A stretch of DNA of 64,000 bases from Demequina sp. B12 (GTDB taxonomy: Bacteria; Actinomycetota; Actinomycetes; Actinomycetales; Demequinaceae), in NCBI RefSeq assembly GCF_028823635.1, contig NZ_JAPEHU010000001.1, positions 806,001 to 870,000 of the forward strand. The letters are read 5' to 3'. Below, piece after piece: positions 54,447-61,570 of the stretch. Numbering within the stretch: position 1 is the first letter of the stretch; every line of letters begins with the position of its first letter. Both the position numbers and the translations under genes were made by a program. Below the pieces are notes generated by a model. It saw only the letters and a program-made list of their open reading frames with translations, was not told where the DNA came from and searched no databases.

Positions 54447-54665
54447 TTAGCCCAGGATGAATCCTACGGCGCCGCCCACGCCGGACAGGCCGGCAAGCAC
54501 GTAGGCCATCAGGATGAGCTTGCGGTGGACCTTGTAGTACTGGGTGCGGTTGCCTTCTGCGTCGGTGGAGCGTTCGTCTCCGGCGATGCGCTTCATGAAC
54601 GGGGGCCACACCATGAAGGCGAATGCGGCGTTGGTGAGGAGAAGGATCGAGAGCACGATAGTCAC
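54447..54665 (-). CDS. SCO4848-family small membrane protein
   Basis: 72 residues with two membrane segments (about 2-22 and 50-71) around a short polar loop (RIAGDERSTDAEG, YKVHRKLILMA). It matches the actinobacterial SCO4848 family as I recall. The function is unknown. GTG 54665. Confidence 0.7.
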   Translation of the reverse strand: MTIVLSILLLTNAAFAFMVWPPFMKRIAGDERSTDAEGNRTQYYKVHRKLILMAYVLAGLSGVGGAVGFILG

Positions 54666-54887
54666 AGCGGCACCCTAGCCGAGTCTGTGGGGTCGCGGTG
54701 CGGGGCGCTGCAGGGATCCTGCTTCGCGGTGCGGCCACCGATGCGTGGTCCGGGGTGACGAGCCCCGGCGGCCGCACTCGCGTGCGTATTGGGACCAACG
54801 TCCCGTGTGTTCAGTCTATTCCGAGATTCGGGAACTTTTTTCACGGTCTTTCTTGCGCCCGCTCCTTGTGCGCTGGTGTCACAGTGG

Positions 54888-54900
54888 TGTCATACTGACA
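54888..54900. promoter_or_regulatory. Dyad before the RHH gene
   Basis: TGTCA-TAC-TGACA, 2 bp before ATG 54903, with a -10-like CATACT at 54891-54896 inside it. A candidate autoregulatory site. Confidence 0.5.
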
Positions 54901-54902
54901 TC

Positions 54903-55424
54903 ATGGAACTTGAGCACTACACCGAAGAGCTTCAGCGGCAGCTCGCGATTGCCGCATCGGCCGGCACGCCTGAAACCCAAGAGGTGGCTGAGCGATTGGG
55001 TGCCGCCTTGGAGGCCGCCGCCCGCGTAGTCCTGGTGGAGGCCCTGTCGGAGGCGGCGGGAGAGATCTCTCGCGACTTGGCGCCCGGCTCTGTCGACGTT
55101 CGGGTGCGTGGCAAGGATGTGGACTTCGTCGTGGCGAATGTTGAGGCGGGCGGGGAGGTGAGCGCAGTCCCGATCCCGGTGAACAACGCGCCTGCCGCGC
55201 CTGAGGACGCGGCGCCCGTGGAAGGGGCCGATGACGCAGGCACGTCCCGTACGACGCTGCGGCTTCCTGATGGGCTCAAGCAGCGTGCTGAGACCATGGC
55301 GGCCGCTGAGGGTTTGTCGCTGAACACGTGGTTGGTGCGCGCGGTGACCGCGGCGACCCGGCCTGCCGGCCCACAGTCACGGCGGGGACGTGCGGCCGCT
55401 AGCTACACGGGGTGGGTCCGATGA
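54903..55424 (+). CDS. RHH-containing protein, HicB-antitoxin-like C-terminus
   Basis: 173 residues. The N-terminal half is helical. The C-terminal part (TTLRLPDGLKQRAETMAAAE, then LSLNTWLVRAVTAAT) is a ribbon-helix-helix DNA-binding domain of the HicB/Arc type, followed by a basic tail. No toxin gene is adjacent. Instead it overlaps a DUF4097 gene by ATGA, so the pair is coupled. Confidence 0.75.
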   Translation: MELEHYTEELQRQLAIAASAGTPETQEVAERLGAALEAAARVVLVEALSEAAGEISRDLAPGSVDVRVRGKDVDFVVANVEAGGEVSAVPIPVNNAPAAPEDAAPVEGADDAGTSRTTLRLPDGLKQRAETMAAAEGLSLNTWLVRAVTAATRPAGPQSRRGRAAASYTGWVR

Positions 55425-56263
55425 GCGCCCCGGAGATTGCTGGAGTCCGAGTCGACATTCGGGCGGGGCGTGTGGAGGTCACCGCTGTCCCGGGTCGCAC
55501 CGAGGTCTCCGTGGTGGTCAATCCTTCGAACCGTTCCCGCGCGGGTGACCGGGAAGCAGCGCAAAACGCCCATGTGGAGCGCGTGGGTGATCAGGTAGTC
55601 GTGACGGTTCCCACTGCCAAGACGTCGATGTTTGGACGGCCCGATGCTGTGGACGTGATCGTGGAGGGGCCGGAAGGTCTGGATGTGGATGCGAGCACCA
55701 AGTACGGCGAAGTGCGTCTGACGGGACCGCTCGGTGATGCCAAGGTCGCCGCCTCCTACGGGGCTGTGCGCGTGGAGTCTGTGCGTGCTCTTGAGGTGAG
55801 TGGCGGCCATGGTGCTGTGAACATCGGCCGCATTGAGGGCGAGGGCGTCGTGGCGTTGACGAACGGTGCGGCGCGTATCGCTGAGGCGCACGGTGCGCTG
55901 TCGTTGCGCGGAACGAACGGTGCGCTCGCGGTGGAGTGGTGTGGCGGCGGTGCCACGTTGGAGACCACGAATGGCGCCATCAAGGTGGGGACCGCGGACC
56001 GCGGGGTGGACGCCAAGACTGCGCACGGCTCCATCAAGGTGCGTGAACTGCGCGGCGGCGTGTCTCACATGGAGACCTCCATGGGGTCGGTGACGGTCGG
56101 GGTGGGGCGGGGTGCTCCGCTGTGGCTTGACGCTGCCTCAGATCATGGAGAGGTGCGCACGGACATGAGCGCTGACCATGGTCCGGTTGAGGGTGAGGTT
56201 CCTGTGGAACTCCATGTGCGGACGGGTTATGGCTCGGTGAAGGTGCACCGGGCTGTCGCGTAG
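55421..56263 (+). CDS. DUF4097-family beta-helical protein
   Basis: 280 residues built of short repeated beta strands (YGEVRLTGPLG, YGAVRVESVR, HGAVNIGRIEG, NGAIKVGTAD, HGSIKVRELRG), a right-handed beta-helix-like DUF4097/adhesin-like domain. There is no signal peptide, so it is probably cytosolic. It is coupled to the preceding RHH protein; together they may form a sensor-regulator pair (inference). Confidence 0.82.
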   Translation: MSAPEIAGVRVDIRAGRVEVTAVPGRTEVSVVVNPSNRSRAGDREAAQNAHVERVGDQVVVTVPTAKTSMFGRPDAVDVIVEGPEGLDVDASTKYGEVRLTGPLGDAKVAASYGAVRVESVRALEVSGGHGAVNIGRIEGEGVVALTNGAARIAEAHGALSLRGTNGALAVEWCGGGATLETTNGAIKVGTADRGVDAKTAHGSIKVRELRGGVSHMETSMGSVTVGVGRGAPLWLDAASDHGEVRTDMSADHGPVEGEVPVELHVRTGYGSVKVHRAVA

Positions 56264-56270
56264 TGCGCCT

Positions 56271-56810
56271 TTAGTCTTCGTCTTCTGCCTGGCGGGCTCG
56301 GTACGCCTGGACCGCCGCACGGTTGGTGCAGGTGGGGGAGCAATACTTGCGCGACCGGTTGCGTGAGAGGTCGAACACGACGCCTTCGCAGTCGTCCATG
56401 GCGCACCGGTCAAAGCGGCTCATCTCGTCTGCGCGGATGACGTCGATCATGCCCATGGCAGCTTCCACGAGGACACGTTCGGCTAGGGGGCGGTCGTCTG
56501 CTGCCGCGTGGATGTGCCAGTCCTGGTCTCCGTGCCTTACTACCTGGGGAAGTGCCTGGTACTCGGACAGGATTGCGTTGACGAGGGGGACGGCACCGTC
56601 ACGCGATGCCTTGAACATTCGGCGCAGTTGGGTGCGCACAGCGCGCACTTCGACCAGGTCTTGCGCGGTGGGTCGTGCGCCCGTGTATCCCCAGCTGTCG
56701 TAGAACTCCACGAGCTCGTCAAACGTGGTCAGGGTGTCGGGCTCGAGTTCCGAGTTCGCGAGCCACACGCCGGTCTCAAGCGCAAGCGCGGTGTCATCAG
56801 CGAAAACCAT
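56271..56810 (-). CDS. CGNR zinc-finger (ABATE-domain) regulator
   Basis: 179 residues: an N-terminal ABATE-like helical domain, and a C-terminal treble-clef finger FDRCAMDDCEGVVFD, then RKYCSPTCTNRAAVQAYR. The eponymous CGNR reads CTNR here. Divergent from an EamA exporter across a 39-bp promoter with a palindrome, hence the likely regulator of that gene. Confidence 0.85.
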   Translation of the reverse strand: MVFADDTALALETGVWLANSELEPDTLTTFDELVEFYDSWGYTGARPTAQDLVEVRAVRTQLRRMFKASRDGAVPLVNAILSEYQALPQVVRHGDQDWHIHAAADDRPLAERVLVEAAMGMIDVIRADEMSRFDRCAMDDCEGVVFDLSRNRSRKYCSPTCTNRAAVQAYRARQAEDED

Positions 56811-56811
56811 G

Positions 56812-56854
56812 TTGACACATTACCAGTGAGTGCCTTACTGTCATGAGTCATGAC
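56812..56854 (+). promoter_or_regulatory. Promoter and operator of the EamA gene
   Basis: TTGACA (56812-56817), 18-bp spacer, TACTGT (56836-56841). A perfect 15-bp palindrome GTCATGAGTCATGAC (56840-56854) covers the start of transcription and the first ATG (56850). Confidence 0.7.
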
Positions 56855-57923
56855 CGCTATGGCTCATGACATGAGCTCCTCCCGTCTTGCCTCTGGACTG
56901 GGCTTCGCCCTGCTCTCAGCGGCGGCTTTCGGCATGTCCGGAAGCCTGGGTCGGGGCCTCATGGACATGGGCTGGACCGCAGGTTCGGCAACGCTGGTGC
57001 GCGTTGCCATCGCCGCGGCGGTGCTGACCCTCCCCGGCATCGTCGCGCTGCGCGGCCGCTGGCACCTTGTGCGCCGCGGCATCGGATCGATCGTCGCCTA
57101 CGGCATCTTTGCCGTGGCGGGCGCGCAGTTGTGCTACTTCTTCGCCGTCCAACATCTGGATGTCTCTGTTGCGTTACTCATCGAGTACCTCGCGCCTATC
57201 GCGGTGGTGCTGTGGATGTGGATGCGCCATGGCAGCCGGCCTACGCGCCTTACTCTCGCAGGTGCGGCGTTGGCCTTTGGCGGCCTGGTGCTCCTCCTTG
57301 ATGTGTTGGGCGGCGGAGAAGTGAGCCTTGTGGGCATCGGCTGGGCGCTGTGCGCCATGGTGGGTGCGTCGGTCTACTTTGTGATCTCCGGCGACGAGCG
57401 CAATGGTCTGCCACCGTTGACGCTCGCTGCCGGGGCACTGCTGGTGGCGCTCGTGATCTTGTCGATCGCGGCGCTCACCGGCGTTCTTCCCATGGCTTTT
57501 GCTGCGGGCACCGTGGAGTTTGCCTCCTTCGTTGCACCGTGGTGGGCGGTTGTGCTCATGCTCGGTGTGGTGACGGCAGGCGTATCCTACGTGGCTGGGA
57601 TCGCTGCCGTGCGGCGTCTTGGCGCACGTTTGGGATCGTTCGTGGCGCTGACTGAGGTGCTCGCTGCCGCGCTGTTCGCATGGCTCCTGTTGGCGCAGGT
57701 GCCGGGACCTATGCAGCTGGGTGGAGCGCTGTTGGTGTTGGCAGGTGTCATTGTCGTCAAGCTCGGGGAGAAGCGCATCGAACCGGTGCGTACTCCCGAC
57801 GACGCCCTTGAGCCACAGGAACGCGCAGAGCGGCCCGTCGAGGTGCCCGCTGTTCCTGGGTCGGCAGGAGTGCCGGCGCCGGTGACCCTGCTTCCCGGGG
57901 ACTTGGGTAGCGCGACACGCTAG
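56850..57923 (+). CDS. EamA/DMT-family transporter (RhtA-like)
   Basis: 357 residues with ten membrane segments in two EamA halves (SAAAFGMSGSLGRGLM at TM1; CALVGASVYFVISGDE mid-protein) and a charged C-terminal tail of about 55 residues. It is probably an amino-acid or metabolite exporter. In-frame ATGs at 56850, 56859 and 56871 are possible starts; the later ones would leave the palindrome outside the coding region. Confidence 0.85.
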   Translation: MTAMAHDMSSSRLASGLGFALLSAAAFGMSGSLGRGLMDMGWTAGSATLVRVAIAAAVLTLPGIVALRGRWHLVRRGIGSIVAYGIFAVAGAQLCYFFAVQHLDVSVALLIEYLAPIAVVLWMWMRHGSRPTRLTLAGAALAFGGLVLLLDVLGGGEVSLVGIGWALCAMVGASVYFVISGDERNGLPPLTLAAGALLVALVILSIAALTGVLPMAFAAGTVEFASFVAPWWAVVLMLGVVTAGVSYVAGIAAVRRLGARLGSFVALTEVLAAALFAWLLLAQVPGPMQLGGALLVLAGVIVVKLGEKRIEPVRTPDDALEPQERAERPVEVPAVPGSAGVPAPVTLLPGDLGSATR

Positions 57924-58005
57924 CGCGCCCCGCTCCCCGCGCCCCGTCTGGTCAGGGGGCATTTACCTTCTCAGGAGGGCCGATGCCTCGGCCGGGCGCA
58001 TACGG

Positions 58006-58356
58006 CTACTCGCCCCAAGTGAAACGCCCGTTCACGAACGTGGCGGGGTGGACGTGGGTCACCCAGGCAGGGTCAAGCCGCCCGTAAATGTGCGGATAGA
58101 ACTGGCCGTTGCCGCCGTCTTCATCAATGACGCGGGTTCCTGCCTGTTCGACGGCGGCCCGGGAGATCTCCAGGACGCACAGTGGCTGCGGATCGTCGGC
58201 GTAAAAGGCCTCCGCGACGGATGCGAGTTGGTCGGCGCCAGAAGCGTGGAGGTAACCCACTTCCGCCAGTGTCGCGTCGCGGGTGGACTGGTCGTAGTAG
58301 CCGCGTGCCGTCGCTGCATCCCAGGTAGATACGTGGGCGATGTGGAAGATCGTCAT
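58006..58356 (-). CDS. DUF952 family protein
   Basis: 116 residues: TIFHIAHVSTWDAATARGYY, then PHIYGRLDPAWVTHVHPA near the end, typical of DUF952. These resemble small ADP-ribosyl-fold or glutathione-transferase-linked proteins of unknown role. ATG 58356. Divergent from the LuxR gene. Confidence 0.82.
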   Translation of the reverse strand: MTIFHIAHVSTWDAATARGYYDQSTRDATLAEVGYLHASGADQLASVAEAFYADDPQPLCVLEISRAAVEQAGTRVIDEDGGNGQFYPHIYGRLDPAWVTHVHPATFVNGRFTWGE

Positions 58357-58460
58357 GCGTCAATTCTCATAGATCTTCGGAGGGTCTTGGCGTCGAAACG
58401 ATTTGCCGCCATACTCTGACTATCCCTTCTCAGATTTATGAACATATCCCGCTTCACCAT

Positions 58461-58476
58461 TGGACTTGTCAGTCCA
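58461..58476. promoter_or_regulatory. Dyad upstream of the LuxR-type gene
   Basis: TGGACT-TGTC-AGTCCA, about 70 bp before ATG 58544, overlapping a -35-like TTGGAC (58460-58465). A candidate regulatory site. Confidence 0.4.
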
Positions 58477-58543
58477 GGACACTTGTAGCGGGCTGCTGTG
58501 ATGCGCCGCATTACTGTGGCATGCGGGGTTGAAGGGGTCAACG

Positions 58544-61396
58544 ATGGCGACGACTACTGAAGTTCCCACCGTGCCTTGGCATGCCCGCAGGGGGTTAGAG
58601 ACCCCCCTCGATCTTCCGGATGCACGGCAGGCTGAGGTCGAACACGCGTTGACGCTGGTCGATCAGGGCTTTGGTGCGATTCTGTGGACCGCTGAGCACG
58701 GCATGGGCCGTTCCACTCTGCTGGACGCGCTCGCGACGACCATCGCGGCGACCGCAAAGAATGGCGGGCCACTCGCCGTCCGGATCTCGCCTGACCGTCT
58801 TGACCGGGAGCGTTCCAAGGACTCCTTCCTTGCAGCAGTGTTGAGCCAGGTGGAGCGGCTGGGCGGTAACAGCGACATCGAACTGCCAACAGAGCGCGGA
58901 CTTGAAGCGGCGATCGCTGCGCAAGTTCGCCAGGTCGCGGGAGAGCGGACGCTCGTGTTGCTCGTTGACGATGTGGACGAGTTCTCCGCCGATGCCTTGG
59001 ATGCCTTGGTTCACATGTTGGGCTACGACGGCAGTGCCACAGTTGCGCTCGCCACGGCCCACATCTCTCCCTTTGGCGAGCGGCCTCCACACGATGTCGA
59101 GGTTCGTGAACTCCCCGGTGTGTCCACCGAGGGGGCGTTGCGTGTGCTGTCGGAGGCAGGGTCCACGAAGGTGGCCCCTCATGTTGCCCGGGCTTTGGCG
59201 GACCGGCTGGGAGGCAACCCTGGGTGCATCGTCCAAACCGCACGGCGATTGAGCCCGCACCACCTGCAGGGTACGTCGCTGCTGCCAGACCCGCTCCCGC
59301 TTGTGCCCGCCGTCAAAATGGCCCTCGCGCCCACGATTGCGGACCTCACGGAGCGTGACCGTGCGGCGTTGCTGATCGCCTCGATCGCTGTGGTGGACCG
59401 CATCGATACGCTGACGGCGGCTACGGGAGAGGACGTCAGTTTCTTTGTGGCTGGTCCGGTCGCGCCGCACCTGAACTTGTTGTCGGGCGGTTTCACCTTC
59501 GCGGATGCGCGGATGCGGGCGTTGCTGCATGGCGAGGCCACCCTTGCGGAGCGGACTGCCGCGCATGAGGCATTGGCTCGGGCCCATGGTGAGGCAGGGG
59601 AGCAGGAACTCGCGTCGTGGCACACGGCCCTGGCCCGGATCGCCGGTGAGCCGTCCGTGGTGCCGGATCTGATCTCGTTGTCGCTGCGTCACTTGCGCCA
59701 CGGCGATACCGCGTGGGCACATGCCGTGGCCCGCGAGGCCGTCGGCCATGCCTCGGGGGACCAGCGCCTACTGGCGTGCGAGATTTCAGGCTTGGCCGCG
59801 GTGCTGAGCGGACACATCCACGACGCGGCGCATTGGCTTCCGCATGCGGCCCGGTCGGGAGATTTGTCTGTCAGGGCACGGTCGCTGCTGGCCAATGTCA
59901 TCACGTTGACGTTGTCGGATGGCCGTGTTCCGGACGATGTCGTGGAACGCACTCGTGCGGAAGCGGAGTCCGCTGCGGAGGACGACCACAGTGAGCGGAT
60001 CCGCAACGACGTGGCGCGTGGACTCTCCGCAGCCGCCTGTCTGCACATGGAGCGCGGCTCTACGTCGGCAGCTTGGCGACGGGTGGAGGAAGCCCAAGCG
60101 TTGATCCGCGATGGCCGCTGTGGCGGGCGGGACGGGACGCGACTTGCCCGCGCTTGGCTGTCCATCTATGCCGGTGAAAGCGGCGGAGAGGTGGACCTTC
60201 CGGTGCAGTCGGCGCTCGCGGATGACGAGGCTTTGAGTGCGGTGGCGCGCGGTGTGGCGTTGATGGCTGACGACGACTGTGATGCGGCCGCGCGGTTGTT
60301 GGCGAGCGCTGTGGCGCAGTTGTCGCCGGTGCGCCATGGTGCGCGGTGGTTTGACGGTGCGGACCGCGCGGCATCACCGATCGTGATTGCGCACCTGCGG
60401 GTGGTGCAGTCGTTGGTGGAGTTCCGCGCCGGTGACGTGGCGCGTGCTGCAGAGACGATGCGCGGCGCCGCAGAGCATCTGCCCGTGGGTGTGGTGCTCG
60501 CAGGCTTGGGCGTGACCTTGAGCAGACGCATCGACATGGTGCGTGATGGCGCGGTGGGGAACGTGAGTGAGGCGCTTGCGGTGACGTCACCGTGTGCTGC
60601 AACCACCACGGTGCGGTTGGGGCTTCTGGTGGATCGTGCCATGGAGGCGTCGTTTGATGGCGACCACATTCAGGCGGCGACGCTGCTGGAGGTCGCCGCT
60701 GAGCGTGAGATGCGGGAATCCCAGGTGGGGCTGTCGGTACCGGGGCTCGACATCGTGGAGTCGTGGGCGATGGCTGGTCGTTCACATGAGGCCCACCGGG
60801 CGCTCATGCGTTTGCGGTCGCGTACGGGGACGCTGTCTGCGATTGGCCGTGCGACTGTGCTGACCCGTGCGGAGTTGGCGATCGCGACGGACAGTGACAT
60901 TGACGAGCGCATCGAGGCCGCGAATCGTGCGGCACGGGACTTGACGGGGGCCTATGACCGGGGGCGCACGGAGTTGAGCATCGGCCGGGCGCTTGCGCGT
61001 CTGGGGCGTAGTGAGCAGGCGTTGTCGTACTTGATGTCGGCGCAGGACTTCTTCGATGAGTCAGGCGCCGATGCCTGGGCTGCGCTGGTGCGCGAAGAGG
61101 TGCGTGGTTTGACTGATCCAACGACGGCGTCGCGTGCCGTGGCTGAGGGCGAGGGTGCCGTCGAGTTTGAGCCGGCATCGCGCACGGATGACGGTTGGGA
61201 TGCGGAGCTGACGGAGCGTGAGCGGGAAGTGGCTCAGCTGGTGGCGCAGGGGTATGCGAACAGGGATGTGGCGGAGCGGCTCTATGTGTCTGTCCGTACG
61301 GTCGAGGTCCATTTGGGGCGCGTGTATCGCAAGCTGGGCCTGAGAAGCCGCGTGGAGCTCGCAGTCCTGGCCCATCGCTTCACTGACGACGCGTAG
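58544..61396 (+). CDS. Large ATP-binding LuxR-type regulator (LAL-like)
   Basis: 950 residues: an N-terminal AAA/STAND-like ATPase, a long helical-repeat middle (about residues 300-860) and a C-terminal LuxR helix-turn-helix (LTEREREVAQLVAQGYANRD, YVSVRTVEVHLGRVYRKLGL). The P-loop reads EHGMGRSTLLDAL, with Arg where Lys is expected. Walker B is LVLLVDDVDE. GAAGGGG precedes ATG 58544. It lies 174 bp before a chitinase gene in the same direction and may activate it (inference). Confidence 0.85.
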   Translation: MATTTEVPTVPWHARRGLETPLDLPDARQAEVEHALTLVDQGFGAILWTAEHGMGRSTLLDALATTIAATAKNGGPLAVRISPDRLDRERSKDSFLAAVLSQVERLGGNSDIELPTERGLEAAIAAQVRQVAGERTLVLLVDDVDEFSADALDALVHMLGYDGSATVALATAHISPFGERPPHDVEVRELPGVSTEGALRVLSEAGSTKVAPHVARALADRLGGNPGCIVQTARRLSPHHLQGTSLLPDPLPLVPAVKMALAPTIADLTERDRAALLIASIAVVDRIDTLTAATGEDVSFFVAGPVAPHLNLLSGGFTFADARMRALLHGEATLAERTAAHEALARAHGEAGEQELASWHTALARIAGEPSVVPDLISLSLRHLRHGDTAWAHAVAREAVGHASGDQRLLACEISGLAAVLSGHIHDAAHWLPHAARSGDLSVRARSLLANVITLTLSDGRVPDDVVERTRAEAESAAEDDHSERIRNDVARGLSAAACLHMERGSTSAAWRRVEEAQALIRDGRCGGRDGTRLARAWLSIYAGESGGEVDLPVQSALADDEALSAVARGVALMADDDCDAAARLLASAVAQLSPVRHGARWFDGADRAASPIVIAHLRVVQSLVEFRAGDVARAAETMRGAAEHLPVGVVLAGLGVTLSRRIDMVRDGAVGNVSEALAVTSPCAATTTVRLGLLVDRAMEASFDGDHIQAATLLEVAAEREMRESQVGLSVPGLDIVESWAMAGRSHEAHRALMRLRSRTGTLSAIGRATVLTRAELAIATDSDIDERIEAANRAARDLTGAYDRGRTELSIGRALARLGRSEQALSYLMSAQDFFDESGADAWAALVREEVRGLTDPTTASRAVAEGEGAVEFEPASRTDDGWDAELTEREREVAQLVAQGYANRDVAERLYVSVRTVEVHLGRVYRKLGLRSRVELAVLAHRFTDDA

Positions 61397-61420
61397 CGGT
61401 GGCTCTGCACGGCCACTTCC

Positions 61421-61464
61421 ACGTACGGGTACTTACGTAGGGGTAGTTAGTGAGGTTTCCTCAC
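61421..61464 (+). promoter_or_regulatory. Direct and inverted repeats upstream of the chitinase gene
   Basis: Tandem 14-mers ACGTACGGGTACTT (61421-61434) and ACGTAGGGGTAGTT (61435-61448) match at 12 of 14 positions. They are followed by the dyad GTGAGG-TTT-CCTCAC (61450-61464). They are candidate activator or repressor sites. No DasR-like site was seen. Confidence 0.5.
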
Positions 61465-61570
61465 AAAATGTGGTGAACGCTGATTACAAGGGCATGAACT
61501 CTTTCCTAACGTGGGGCGACGGTTCCACGACGTCCGCCTGCAGGTGCGGACAGGAAGAGAGGCAGCAACG

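Noticed and set aside
54073-54450. 125-codon plus-strand frame across the transposon scar
   Set aside because: No ribosome site, includes tandem GGGGAGTGC and both inverted ends, no family resemblance.
54903-56263. HicAB toxin-antitoxin module
   Set aside because: No HicA-like double-stranded-RNA-binding toxin is adjacent. The partner is a DUF4097 protein.
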